The translations under genes were made by a program, and so were the position numbers. The notes beneath the pieces are model-generated. The model did not search any database, was not told the origin of the DNA, and saw nothing but the letters and a program-made list of their open reading frames with translations. This document shows, one piece after another, positions 8,711-18,600 of a stretch of DNA of 64,000 nucleotides. The stretch comes from Sphingobium sp. YR768 (GTDB lineage Bacteria > Pseudomonadota > Alphaproteobacteria > Sphingomonadales > Sphingomonadaceae), in contig NZ_FOGE01000013.1 of assembly GCF_900111125.1 (NCBI RefSeq), positions 62,001 to 126,000 on the forward strand. Reading direction: 5' to 3'. The first letter of the stretch is position 1. Every line of letters starts with the position of its first letter.

Positions 8711-8747
8711 CATGCGCAGGAACGGTATCTTACCGTTCCTGCGCATG
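8711..8747. terminator. Bidirectional terminator hairpin, perfect 17-bp stem
   Basis: CATGCGCAGGAACGGTA (8711-8727) pairs perfectly with 8731-8747 around a TCT loop. It fills the 54-bp gap between the convergent transporter and LysR genes, so it can end both transcripts. No long T-run follows on either strand. Confidence 0.75.
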
Positions 8748-8754
8748 GGTGGGT

Positions 8755-9690
8755 TCAGTCGATCTGCTTCTGGCTTGCCTGAAGCAGGCGCGGTGAGAGC
8801 GGATAGCCCCACTCTGCAAACAAGGAGGCAAATGTCCGAAGCAGCGTCATGAACTGAAGAGACATTTCGCCGGGCCGGTGATAGAGGAAAATGGGGGACG
8901 CGGCCTTCGGTCGAACGGGGCGGCAGACGACTTCGGGATGGGCGAGCCATTGCGACGTTGCCGGGATGAGGCAGGCACCAACGCCTGCCGAAACCATGAT
9001 CAACGCCGTTTCCAGCTCTCGCACCTCGATGACCTCGTCAGGCGTGAGGCCTGAATCGCGAAAGATGGATAATATGACGTCGGCGTGGCTCGGCCGGGGT
9101 TCACGGGGATAGAGCAGCAGGGGCATGCGCGCGAGTTGGGCCAGATCGATGGGATCGTGCGGGCTTCCCCAGCCTGCGGGTACGGCAGCGACCAGCCTTT
9201 CTTCCCGCAGCAATTCGCGCGAAATCGCCGGATCGTCGATACGCACCCGACCGAGCCCGGCATCGATGCGCCCAGCCTTCAACGCCTCAATCTGTTCTGA
9301 GCTGCTCATTTCACTCAGGATGAGGTCGGTATCGGGCGCCTGCGTTCGAAAACGGCGCACGATCTGAGGCAGGCGAACGTAAAATTCGGAAGGAAGCAGG
9401 CCCAGCGTAAAACGAGGGCGCTGGGCGGTGATATATCCCTCCATCGCGCGCTCCATGACATCGTGGCGATCCAGAACCTGAAGCGCGTGAACATAGAAAA
9501 GCTGGCCCGCAGGCGTCAGTACCAACGGACGGGAACTCCGCTCGATCAGCGTCGTGCCGACCTCTTCTTCCAATTCCTGGATGCGTCGGCTGAGCGGTGG
9601 CTGCGCCATGTTCAGCCGGGCAGCGGCACGTGTGAAGCTGCGTTCGGACGCTACCGTGACGAAATAGCGCAAGCGTCGAATGTCGGCCAT
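8755..9690 (-). CDS. LysR-family transcriptional regulator (CatM/BenM-like)
   Basis: About 311 residues. The N-terminal winged helix-turn-helix is clear (MADIRRLRYFVTVASERSFTRAAARLNMAQPPLSRRIQELE), followed by the periplasmic-binding-protein-like effector domain. MADIRRLRYF and AQPPLSRRIQ resemble the CatM/BenM/CbnR group, which sense aromatic catabolites. The start at 9690 follows AAGAGGA. It is transcribed divergently from the aldehyde dehydrogenase gene with a good LysR-type inverted repeat between them, so it most likely controls that dehydrogenase and the following GMC gene. Confidence 0.92.
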   Translation of the reverse strand: MADIRRLRYFVTVASERSFTRAAARLNMAQPPLSRRIQELEEEVGTTLIERSSRPLVLTPAGQLFYVHALQVLDRHDVMERAMEGYITAQRPRFTLGLLPSEFYVRLPQIVRRFRTQAPDTDLILSEMSSSEQIEALKAGRIDAGLGRVRIDDPAISRELLREERLVAAVPAGWGSPHDPIDLAQLARMPLLLYPREPRPSHADVILSIFRDSGLTPDEVIEVRELETALIMVSAGVGACLIPATSQWLAHPEVVCRPVRPKAASPIFLYHRPGEMSLQFMTLLRTFASLFAEWGYPLSPRLLQASQKQID

Positions 9691-9714
9691 AGGTCCTCTT
9701 CGGTTATGCCAGAT

Positions 9715-9737
9715 GATTATACCCCCAGGATATAATC
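9715..9737. promoter_or_regulatory. LysR-type operator, GATTATA-N9-TATAATC
   Basis: GATTATA at 9715-9721 and TATAATC at 9731-9737 form a perfect seven-base inverted repeat with a nine-base spacer, and the site contains the T-N11-A arrangement that LysR proteins recognise. It is 24 bp upstream of the LysR start and 88 bp upstream of the aldehyde dehydrogenase start. Confidence 0.6.
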
Positions 9738-9825
9738 GGCAACCAAGTTGGTCTTTGCAAAGCAAAGTGGGGGTCTCCATCTGAAGGGCAGCACGATTGT
9801 TTGAAACCATAATAAGGAGATGGCC

Positions 9826-11307
9826 ATGCCCAATAGCAGCGCACAGACAGCCGCTACGTTTCTGCCCGAAAATTATCTTTCCGGTATGTTTTACGGCAAT
9901 GGCTGGTCAAGCGGCGACGATCTGGTAGCGGCCGTCGAGCCGGCGACCGGCGCACGGCTGGGTACGATTGCGCTGGCCAATGCAGATACGGTTGCGATCG
10001 CTGCCAAATCAGCGCGCAAAGCACAACGCGAATGGGCTGCAAACAGCCCGGACGACCGCGCGGCGGTTTTCCTGCGTGCCCTGTCTGTGGGCGAACAATA
10101 TCGCGAAGACATTATAGATTGGCTGGTGCGCGAAAGCGGTTCGGCCCGTGGCAAGGCAGCCTTTGAGTTGAAGGTCACGCTCAAGGCGATCCAGTTGGCC
10201 GCAGCCATGCCACATCAGGCGCAGGGGTTGGTCCTGCCGACAAGCCCGGGCCGCATCAATCTGGCCCGGCGTCGCCCGATCGGGGTTGTCGGCATCATCG
10301 CACCGTTCAATTTTCCGCTATATTTAGCGATGCGGGCGGTCGCACCCGCGCTGGCCGTGGGCAATGCCGTTATCCTAAAGCCTGATCCGCGCACGGCAAT
10401 CTGCGGCGGGCTGGTGATCGCGCGCCTGTTTGAGCTCGCTGGCCTCCCCTCCGGCGTGCTGCATGTGCTCCCGGGTGGCAGCGAAGCGGGTGAAGCGCTG
10501 TGCAGCGATCCTGAAATCGGCATGATCCAGTTTACAGGATCGACAGGCGCCGGACGCATGGTCGGGCAAAATGCCAGTCGCCACCTCAAGAAGGTGTCGC
10601 TCGAACTGGGTGGCAAAAATTCGATCATCGTTCTGGATGACGCGGATATCGACCTGGCGTTGCGGAACGTGGCGTGGGGCGTGTTCCTGCACCAGGGGCA
10701 GATTTGCATGTCAGCGGGCCGGGTGCTGGTGCATGAGGCTATCGCCGAGGATTTCGTGAAAGCGCTGGCGCAGAAGGCTCAGGCTTTGCCGATGGGCGAT
10801 CCGACCGACGAGACCATCGCCATCGGGCCGCTCATCAATCAGCGGCAGGCCGATCATGTCGTCAAGGTCGTGCGCGAAACGGTCGATGCCGGTGCAACCC
10901 TGGCCACAGGCGGCACGTCGGACGGGCTCTTCTATGCGCCAACTGTCCTGTCTGGTGTTACCCCTGACATGAGCGCATTTCGCGAAGAGATTTTCGGTCC
11001 GGTGGCCGTCGTCACAACCTTTGCCAATGACGCCGAGGCAGTAAAGCTGGCCAACCAGACGGAATATGGCCTGTCGGCCGCCATATTGTCACGCAATGTA
11101 TCGCGTGCGTTGGCGCTGGGTGAACAGCTCCAGACCGGCTTGCTGCATATCAACGATCAGACGGTCAATGACGAAGTGGTCAATCCCTTCGGCGGGGTCG
11201 GCGCATCGGGTAATGGCAGCGCGATCGGCGGCCCGGCAAACTGGGAAGAATTCACCGAATGGCAGTGGGTTACGATCAAGGGCGAAGCACCGGCCTATCC
11301 ATTCTGA
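9826..11307 (+). CDS. Aldehyde dehydrogenase (benzaldehyde/vanillin dehydrogenase type)
   Basis: About 493 residues of the NAD(P)-dependent ALDH superfamily. Visible motifs are the PFNFPLYLAMRAVAPALA cofactor loop, KPDPRT, FTGSTGAGRMVG, the general-base Glu in SLELGGKNS, and the catalytic Cys in HQGQICMSAGR. Overall wording resembles aryl-aldehyde dehydrogenases such as benzaldehyde or vanillin dehydrogenase. The start at 9826 is chosen because AAGGAG is six bases upstream; ATG at 9820 abuts that site. The gene is first in an operon with a GMC oxidoreductase 33 bp downstream, so the pair can convert alcohol to aldehyde to acid. Confidence 0.9.
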   Translation: MPNSSAQTAATFLPENYLSGMFYGNGWSSGDDLVAAVEPATGARLGTIALANADTVAIAAKSARKAQREWAANSPDDRAAVFLRALSVGEQYREDIIDWLVRESGSARGKAAFELKVTLKAIQLAAAMPHQAQGLVLPTSPGRINLARRRPIGVVGIIAPFNFPLYLAMRAVAPALAVGNAVILKPDPRTAICGGLVIARLFELAGLPSGVLHVLPGGSEAGEALCSDPEIGMIQFTGSTGAGRMVGQNASRHLKKVSLELGGKNSIIVLDDADIDLALRNVAWGVFLHQGQICMSAGRVLVHEAIAEDFVKALAQKAQALPMGDPTDETIAIGPLINQRQADHVVKVVRETVDAGATLATGGTSDGLFYAPTVLSGVTPDMSAFREEIFGPVAVVTTFANDAEAVKLANQTEYGLSAAILSRNVSRALALGEQLQTGLLHINDQTVNDEVVNPFGGVGASGNGSAIGGPANWEEFTEWQWVTIKGEAPAYPF

Positions 11308-11340
11308 ACCTACCCGACAGCATAAGGACTGCGACATACC

Positions 11341-12945
11341 ATGTCGGACAAATATTATGACATCGTCATTGTTGGAAGCGGCGCGGCCGGATGTGTCGTG
11401 GCGGATTATCTTGCCAGACACACAGACAAGAGCATCGCGGTGATCGAGGCGGGGCCGATGGATCGCAATCCGATGATCCATATCCCTGCCGGCTATTCCA
11501 AGATGCTGGCCAAGGACACGAATGTCTGGGCCTATAATACGGTTTCTGTAAACGGGCAGGAGCGGCGCTATCGCATGGGCAAGGTCGTGGGCGGCGGCAC
11601 GTCCGTCAACGCCATGTGCTATGTACGCGGGCAGAAGCAGGATTTCGACGCCTGGCAGGAAGCGGTCGGTGACAGCGGCGACTGGTCGTGGGAAACGATG
11701 CGCCGGACCTATATCGAGCAGGAGCGCAACGACACCTTCCATAATGAGCATCATGGCATCGATGGTCCGCTATCGGTCGAACTGCCGCAGGGGATCAACG
11801 AACTCAATCAGCGATGTATGCGGGCGTTCCAGGAATATGGCCTGCAATATAATGCCGACTATAACGGCGCTCGGCAGACCGGCGTCTCGCCTGTTCAGGC
11901 CAATACCAACAAGGGCAAGCGTGCGAGCGCTGCTGTCGCCTATCTCCACCCCCACGTCCGCAAAGGACGAGTGGATTTGCTGACGTCACGGACGGTGAGC
12001 AAGGTTCTGATCGAGGGCAAGCGTGCAGTCGGAGTTGAACTTCACTGGGGCAGCCGGGTCGAAACTATCCGGGCAGGTCTTGTGATCCTGTCAGCCGGCG
12101 CGGTGCAGTCCCCCAAGATATTGATGTATTCGGGCATCGGACCGCGCGCGCATCTGGAAGACCATGGCATATCGGTGGTCGCAGACCTCAAAGGGGTTGG
12201 TGAAAATCTGCACGATCATCCCATCATTCCCATCGCTGCCTTCGTAAAGGGCAAGATGGGGTATCAGGCAGCGGCACAGGGTGTTGGCATGCTGGCTTCA
12301 GGCATGCGCTATCTTGTGACCGGCGATGGACCTGCGTCGGGCAATGGTATCGAAACGGTCTCCTATTGGGATCCGGATAATCTTTCCAACGATGAGCCGA
12401 CCGTCCAATGCTATCATGAGCCGATTATTTCAGAAGATGGCCTCAATCCGTCGGGCGCGCGTTCAGGGGTCACCTTCGCAACGGTCGTACTTCAGCCGCG
12501 AAGCCGTGGCACGGTGCGACTGGCAGACGCCGATCCATTATCGATGCCGTTGATTGATCCCAATTTCATTGGCGACGCCTATGACCTAAGCGTCGGGATC
12601 GCGGCGGTGAAAGCGGTACGCAAGGTGATGGAACAGCGGTCGCTCGCCGACATAATCGAAGAGGAATTCGTCCCTGGTGCGCAGGTCCAGAGCGATGAGG
12701 ACATCGGCGCCTTTGTCAAAAAGGCGGCAACCACCATGTGGCACCCCGTGGGCACCTGCCGGATGGGACGGGAGGAAGACCTCGATGCGGTCGTCGACGC
12801 CCGGCTCAAGGTGAAGGGGATCGATGCCCTGCATGTTATCGATGCGTCTATCATGCCGCAGATCATCAGTGGCAATACCAACGCCCCTACCCAGGCATTG
12901 GCGCGGCACGCTTCAAAAATGCTGCTCGAAACATATTTCGCCTGA
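11341..12945 (+). CDS. GMC-family FAD alcohol dehydrogenase
   Basis: 534 residues without a signal peptide, so cytoplasmic, unlike the GMC enzyme at 6017. The FAD motif is at the N-terminus ([19 protein letters not shown]), followed by [13 protein letters not shown], the signature [15 protein letters not shown], and the active site [11 protein letters not shown] with catalytic His. The family includes choline, polyethylene-glycol and aryl-alcohol dehydrogenases. Its place after the aldehyde dehydrogenase suggests it makes that enzyme's aldehyde substrate. The substrate itself cannot be read from sequence. Confidence 0.9.
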   Translation: MSDKYYDIVIVGSGAAGCVVADYLARHTDKSIAVIEAGPMDRNPMIHIPAGYSKMLAKDTNVWAYNTVSVNGQERRYRMGKVVGGGTSVNAMCYVRGQKQDFDAWQEAVGDSGDWSWETMRRTYIEQERNDTFHNEHHGIDGPLSVELPQGINELNQRCMRAFQEYGLQYNADYNGARQTGVSPVQANTNKGKRASAAVAYLHPHVRKGRVDLLTSRTVSKVLIEGKRAVGVELHWGSRVETIRAGLVILSAGAVQSPKILMYSGIGPRAHLEDHGISVVADLKGVGENLHDHPIIPIAAFVKGKMGYQAAAQGVGMLASGMRYLVTGDGPASGNGIETVSYWDPDNLSNDEPTVQCYHEPIISEDGLNPSGARSGVTFATVVLQPRSRGTVRLADADPLSMPLIDPNFIGDAYDLSVGIAAVKAVRKVMEQRSLADIIEEEFVPGAQVQSDEDIGAFVKKAATTMWHPVGTCRMGREEDLDAVVDARLKVKGIDALHVIDASIMPQIISGNTNAPTQALARHASKMLLETYFA

Positions 12946-12964
12946 CAGCTGCACGAGGGACATT

Positions 12965-12984
12965 ACCTTAGCGCAACCTAAGGT
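12965..12984 (+). terminator. Hairpin after the GMC gene, possible terminator
   Basis: ACCTTAG (12965-12971) pairs with CTAAGGT (12978-12984) around CGCAAC, 20 bp after the GMC stop. The stem is short and no T-run follows, so termination is uncertain. Confidence 0.35.
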
Positions 12985-13204
12985 GTTCGAGCCGGGCCTA
13001 AAGGGCGGTATCGAGATGAGATGGAGCGTCCGGCTCACGTCGTCGCAGCAGCCGCCATAACAGGTCCGCGTTGGGCAAGAGATGACGGTATATTTTTCTG
13101 ATCACAGCGCGAGACCTAGATATGAAGGTGCAACTCGCCGCCTAACCTCCCCTACCCTTGCCATGCGGCTTGGGTCTATCTCGCGTGCATAGAAAGAGGA
13201 TTTC

Positions 13205-14269
13205 ATGGACTATCGCATTCTTGGCCGCTCAGGCCTTAAGCTGTCGACGCTGACGCTTGGTACCATGACTTTTGGCGGCGCCGGTGCCTTTGCCAAGACC
13301 GGCAATACCGACATGAGCGGTGCGCAGCGCCAGATCGACCTGTGCATCGATGCGGGCGTCAACAGTATCGACACCGCCGACATCTATTCGGCCGGTCTGT
13401 CAGAGGAGATTATTGGCGAGGCGCTCGCCGGCGGCCGCCGCGAAAAGCTGATCGTAGGGACCAAGGTCCGGTTTCCCACCGGCGCCAAGGGCCCGAACGA
13501 ACGCGGACTGTCGCGTCACCATATCGTGCGCGCTTGCGAAGCGAGCCTCAAGCGCCTGCGCACTGACCATATCGACTTGTACTGGTGCCACGAATGGGAT
13601 GGGCTGACCCCAGTCGAGGAAATTCTGGCTGCGTTCGACATGCTGACCCGTAGCGGCAAGATCGGCTATGTCGGCGTCTCTAATTTCTCTGGCTGGCACA
13701 TCATGAAGATGATTGCCGCAGCAGAGCGCGAGGGGACGATCCGCCCGATCGCACAGCAGATCCATTATACGCTTCAGGCGCGCGAAGCAGAATATGAGTT
13801 GCTTCCAATCGGGGTCGATCAGGGTGTAGGCGGGGTGATCTGGTCTCCCCTTGCTGGCGGGCTGCTATCGGGCAAATATCGGCGCGGTAAGCCCGAGCCC
13901 GAAGGCACGCGTAAGGCGGCAAACTGGAACGAGCCGCCGGTTCGCGATATCGAGGCGCTCTATGATATTGTCGAGATTCTGGTCGAAATCGCAGCAACGC
14001 GCGGCGAAGGCGTAAGCCCGGCGCAGGTCGCACTCGCCTGGCTGCTGGGACGGCCCGGCGTTACAAGCCTGGTGATCGGCGCGCGCACCGATGCGCAACT
14101 CACCGACAATCTAAGAGCCGCAGAACTGCAGCTGACGGCGGAGGAAGCGGCCAGGCTGGAACAGGTCAGTCGCCTGCCCTTGCTCTACCCCTATTGGCAC
14201 CAGCGGGACACTGCAGCCGATCGGCTTTCGCCCGCCGATATGGTGCTAATAGGCCCACATCTGGCCTGA
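13205..14269 (+). CDS. Aldo/keto reductase
   Basis: 354 residues of the AKR superfamily. The catalytic tetrad is visible: Asp and Tyr in TADIYSAGLSEEIIGEAL, Lys in LIVGTKVRF, His in LYWCHEWDG. The GxSNFSGW strand and the C-terminal cofactor segment SLVIGARTDAQLTDNL are also present. It resembles the YajO/general-stress AKR group and should reduce aldehydes or ketones with NADPH. It lies 259 bp after the GMC gene, with a hairpin between, so it may be a separate unit. It could recycle or detoxify the aldehydes made by the upstream cluster. Confidence 0.88.
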   Translation: MDYRILGRSGLKLSTLTLGTMTFGGAGAFAKTGNTDMSGAQRQIDLCIDAGVNSIDTADIYSAGLSEEIIGEALAGGRREKLIVGTKVRFPTGAKGPNERGLSRHHIVRACEASLKRLRTDHIDLYWCHEWDGLTPVEEILAAFDMLTRSGKIGYVGVSNFSGWHIMKMIAAAEREGTIRPIAQQIHYTLQAREAEYELLPIGVDQGVGGVIWSPLAGGLLSGKYRRGKPEPEGTRKAANWNEPPVRDIEALYDIVEILVEIAATRGEGVSPAQVALAWLLGRPGVTSLVIGARTDAQLTDNLRAAELQLTAEEAARLEQVSRLPLLYPYWHQRDTAADRLSPADMVLIGPHLA

Positions 14270-14330
14270 CACCGCAACGAGGCCTAGCGCCCCCCCTCTG
14301 CCCGATAATATTTCAGATCCCACGGAAATG

Positions 14331-14366
14331 AAAAAATATGGGTGGGCGCAATCAGCTACCCACCCA
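14331..14366 (-). terminator. Rho-independent terminator on the minus strand
   Basis: TGGGTGGG (14339-14346) pairs with CCCACCCA (14359-14366) over a 12-base loop. Read on the minus strand the stem is followed by TATTTTTT (14331-14338), the classic layout. It lies 290 bp beyond the esterase stop and probably ends the glycoside operon transcript. Confidence 0.65.
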
Positions 14367-14652
14367 GCAAGGACTAGACTTTCTGCGTCTGTAGCTTTGC
14401 AGATAGGGTGTCAGTGACCGCTCCAACTCATCTATAGGCCGTCGGTGTCGATCCTTCCCAGGCTCTTCGGACTAAGTCGCGATCCTCGGCTGAAAACGGT
14501 TCTTTTCCCGTCAGATGCCGACCATTTTAAAACGCTCTGGAGTCATGACGTCAAAGTCTGTTTCTGACGAAAGCTGCCGTGGGCCGTTAACCCGAGATGT
14601 TGCATGGGCGTCAGCCTACGGTGGCAGGATCGTTGCTACCTGTTATCGCAGA
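14367..14652. other. Non-coding stretch after the esterase gene
   Basis: No convincing gene, RNA or repeat was seen. A short minus-strand stretch (HLTGKEPFSAEDRDLVRRAW) around 14430-14510 has a protein-like composition but no start or recognised family, and may be a decayed gene end. Confidence 0.3.
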
Positions 14653-15576
14653 TCATGGCGCGGGTGCGGGGCGGTCCTGCATGTCGAGCCAAGCGAGAAG
14701 CTCGCTCATGATGAGCGACGTGGTCGAGCCTGGGAATCCCATGCTGAATCCGTGTCCCCCCGATTGATAGGCGTGCAGTTCAACCGCCTTGCCGGCGCGA
14801 TGCCAAGCCTGAGTTAGCGGAAATCCCCCTGTAGGAAAAAGAGGGTCGTCAAATGCGATCGCGGCGAACATCGGTGGCGCGTTGGTCGGCACAACGACTG
14901 CAGCCTGTGGGCCATAGACATAAACAAGATAATTTGGCCCCTCGCCCGGCGCAGCGGAAATCACCGTATTCAGGGACAACATCGCCCCGGCGGAAAAGCC
15001 CAACATGCCGACTTTCTTGGGATCGATGTGATATTTTTGGGCGTGCGCGCGTACGAAGCGCAGGGCGGCCAGGCCGTCTTGCGTCGCGTCCGGGTTCTGG
15101 AGAGTGGGCATCTTGCCCTCTCCCAGAAGGCCAGCGTTCATTTTCCCAAGGACATAGGGACCGGCCTCATCCTCGGATTTGGGAGTCGGCAGCAGCCGAT
15201 ATTTGAGTACGAACGCGGTATATCCGTGGTCGGCAAGCGTCCTTGCGACATTCCAGCCTTCCCATCCAAGGGACAGCATCATGAACGCACCGCCTGGCGC
15301 CACAATGATCGCCTTGCCGTTCGCCTTCGCAGGGTCAGGCAGCACGGGCGTTATCGTCGGCTGGGTTACGTTTCTGACAACATAATTGTTCATGATCTTG
15401 GCCCAGACTTCTGAAGAGGTCTTGCCGCGCACAGGGTCAAGAACGATAGCGTCAGGTTCGCTCGGCGCCATCGTCGGCACTGCGGGAGGCATGCCGGTAG
15501 GCTGTGCCGACAATTCGACTTCTCTTCCGAAGATAGCAATTGTCAGTAGCAAAGCTCCAAGTCTGCGTGTCATCAT
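14653..15576 (-). CDS. Secreted alpha/beta-hydrolase esterase
   Basis: 307 residues with an N-terminal signal (LGALLLTIAIFG) and a proline-rich linker. The alpha/beta-hydrolase core shows AIIVAPGGAFMML (oxyanion region, as in GGG-type carbohydrate esterases), nucleophile elbow GMLGFSAGA, and catalytic His in YQSGGHGFSMG near the end. It resembles acetylxylan-esterase-like or endo-xylanase-associated esterases (BD-FAE/HSL-type). GAGGAAC lies ahead of the ATG. It is the last gene of the minus-strand glycoside operon, 112 bp after the rhamnosidase, so it may deacylate acetylated or phenolic glycosides before hydrolysis. Confidence 0.82.
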   Translation of the reverse strand: MMTRRLGALLLTIAIFGREVELSAQPTGMPPAVPTMAPSEPDAIVLDPVRGKTSSEVWAKIMNNYVVRNVTQPTITPVLPDPAKANGKAIIVAPGGAFMMLSLGWEGWNVARTLADHGYTAFVLKYRLLPTPKSEDEAGPYVLGKMNAGLLGEGKMPTLQNPDATQDGLAALRFVRAHAQKYHIDPKKVGMLGFSAGAMLSLNTVISAAPGEGPNYLVYVYGPQAAVVVPTNAPPMFAAIAFDDPLFPTGGFPLTQAWHRAGKAVELHAYQSGGHGFSMGFPGSTTSLIMSELLAWLDMQDRPAPAP

Positions 15577-15688
15577 TTTTCTGTTCCTCGCTTAAATGCC
15601 GGATCGAACTAAAGGAAAGTCAGGTCTTAAGGGTCGAAGGCCGCGCTCATCCCGGTCTTATCCGTTCGCCCAACCGGGAAGGCTTCTG

Positions 15689-18600
15689 TCAAAAGCTGAG
15701 TCTGTGCTTGCCCGGACCGACCGTCCGGTGATCCTGGGCCAAGAGAACTTCCGCGGAAGAATTTGGTGGAACGGTCAATTCCAGTTGCACGCGTCCCTCC
15801 AGATAGGACCATTGCGTCTCAATGCACCCTCTGACGCTGTCCACACGGGCACCGAACCGGACGATGCGACTATCGAGCACCGGCGCGACGCGGAATTTGG
15901 CAAAACCCGGTTCGATCGGATCGATGCCCGCAACACGGCGGTAAAGAAATCCGCAAACCGCGCCGAGCGCATAATGGTTAAATGAGTTCATCGCGACGTC
16001 GCCGGTATCGCCGTTCCACCGCTCCCAGATCGTCGTCGCGCCGCGCTTGACCATATAACCCCATGAGGGGAAATCGGTGCGCAGCAGCAGATCCCAGGCA
16101 AGGCCGGTTTCGCCGACATCGGCCAGCGCGTCCAGCGCCAGGGGCGTGCCAAGGAAGCCCGTCGATAGCAAGGTGCCGCGCCGACGAATGTCTGCCGCAA
16201 GCAGACCGCCTGCCTTGGCGCGCAAGGCGATGGGAACGAGGCCCAGGCGCAATGCCAAGATATAGCTGCAATGGCTGCCATTGCCAACGGTGCCGTCCGC
16301 CCTGACGAAGGCTTTGGCGAAGGCGTCGCGCACGCGGCCGTGCTGCGTGCGCCATCGCGCTGCGTCGGCGGTGCGACCCGTCCATGCAGCCATCTGTGCC
16401 ACCTGATCCAGCGACCGTGCGAGCATGGCCGTGCCGATCAACGCCTTGGGCGTGGTTTCGTCCATCGGCGATTGCGCATCGAGCGCCAGCCAGTCGCCCA
16501 GATCTGCGCCTCGCTTGTTATTCCACAATCCGTCGGGATTGGCCGCCAATATGCCCCCCACATAGGCCGTCATCGCGTCCCAATTCTCATCGACCACCTT
16601 GCGATCGCCGCTGTGAAGATAGGCGATATAGGGCAGCATTACGCCGGCATCGGCCCACCCCGGCGTGGCGCTGTCTGTGCCCCAGCCCAGTCCTTCGGAA
16701 GAGGGCGCCCAGAGCGGATACGCGCCGTTCGCGCCCTGCGCCGCGCGCAGGATCCGGCTGTAGGATCGGGTGAAGGCGCCGACATCCATATTGAAGCTCG
16801 CCGCGTCCCAGAATATCTGCGCGTCCCCGGTCCAGCCCAGCCGCTCGTCGCGCTGGGGGCAATCGGTGGGGATGCCCGTGAAGTTGGAGCGCTGGCTCCA
16901 CAGCGTGTTGAGCCATAATTTCTGAACGGTGGGAGCGTCGATCCGAAACGTGCCTGTTTCCGGCATAGCGCTGGAAAGCTGGATACCCGCGATCATCGAG
17001 TTCGTCAGGGCGGCGACGCCATCCACTTCCACATAGCGAAAGCCCTGATAGCTGAATACCGGTTCGAGCGTTTCAACGTCGGCCGTCCCGCTGAGCTGGT
17101 AGCGATCCTCGGCGCGCGCGGCGCGCAGGTTGCTGCGGTCCAGCTCGCCCTCTGCAGAGAGCACTTCAGCATGTCGAACACTGACCAGTTGCCCAGCTTT
17201 ACCCTTGACCCGCAACCGAACGCGGCCCGCGAAATTCTGGCCGAAATCCACGATATGGCGCGACTGGCCCATGCTGCGAATGGATAGGGGCCCCAATGAT
17301 CGGGTCGCGCGGACAGGGTCTGCGAGCGCGGCGACACAGGGTGCGGTCGGCGCGGGGGCATTCCAGACGCGGTCCCAACGAGCATCGTCAAACCCCGGCT
17401 GGTTCCAACCCTTCGGCCACAAGCGCAGATCCTGGTCCTCGCCGGCATAGATTTCGGACATCAGCACAGGCGCGCGGGTGTGGCGCCAGTCGTCATCGCT
17501 CGTGACATGATCTATCCGCCCGTCAAGCCGCGTGATTTCCAGCATCAGTCGCAGGCGGCGCGGCGCTTCGCCAAAGGCATAGCGGCCGTTGGGCGCCTGA
17601 TAGCTGGCATAGTAACCGTCGCCGACCATCGCCCCGATGACATTGTCGCCATCCTGTACCAGCGACGTGACGTCATGCACGCGATAGGGGATGTGGGCGG
17701 CGTAATTGGCCGGTTCGCCCTGCAATTCATCTTCATCGACCCGGCGGCCGTTGAGCCACAGCCGATAGCCGCCCAAGGCCGCGACATAGATGCGCGCGCG
17801 GGTGACCCCACCCCTGTTGGCAAAGGCGCGTCGCAGCAACCGGGCCGGTGTGGGCGGCCATGGAAAGACCGGCTGTTTATCGAGCGGACTGGCGGCTACC
17901 CAGTCGCCCTTGTCACCCAACCGGGTTTCCCAGCCCGTGCTGATCCGAGCGCCCGCCGCCCCGTCGAGGCGGATCTGCGCTGCAAGCGACACAAAGGGTT
18001 TGACGAAAAAGCCCGGTGTCGGTGCAATATCGACTCTTAGAACATGGTCCCCAGCACTGAGTCGCAGCGACATGCGCGTCGCGGGTGCGCCGCCAAATGC
18101 ATTGGGATCGCGGGTCGGCAACGTGATAGGCGCTCCATCCAGCATCAGTCGCGACATCACGCCATCGCCGTGGATCGTCAGCAGCGCTTCACCGGAGCCG
18201 CTGCGAAAAGCGAGGCGAAACGAACGCTGCGCGGCGGGAGACGGGGCTGCGCCACCGACCCATTGCGTGCCTGCGACGCGATCGTCGCGCTCGGTCGCGT
18301 CCTCGACCGCCAGCCAGTCGCCCAACCAGTCACCCGGCTCCAGCAGGCCCATGTCCCAGGTGGCGGGCGTGCTCCAGCAGGGCTTACCGGCCTGATCCCA
18401 CATCTGGACCTTCCAATGACAGGTCTGGCCCGAATGCAGCGGCGATCCGGCGTAGAGAATGCCGGTGCAATTGGCGCTTTCCGTCCGCCCGCTATCCCAC
18501 AGGTCGCCGCGATCCTGCTTCAGTGTCGCTGCGCTGGAGGCTACCAGCACGCGATAGGCGGCCTGCATCGCCCCCTCCCCGCCCTCAACGCGCCAGGACA

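Noticed and set aside
14515..14817. Plus-strand ORF of 100 residues over the esterase 3' end
   Set aside because: Shadow of the esterase on the other strand; no family.
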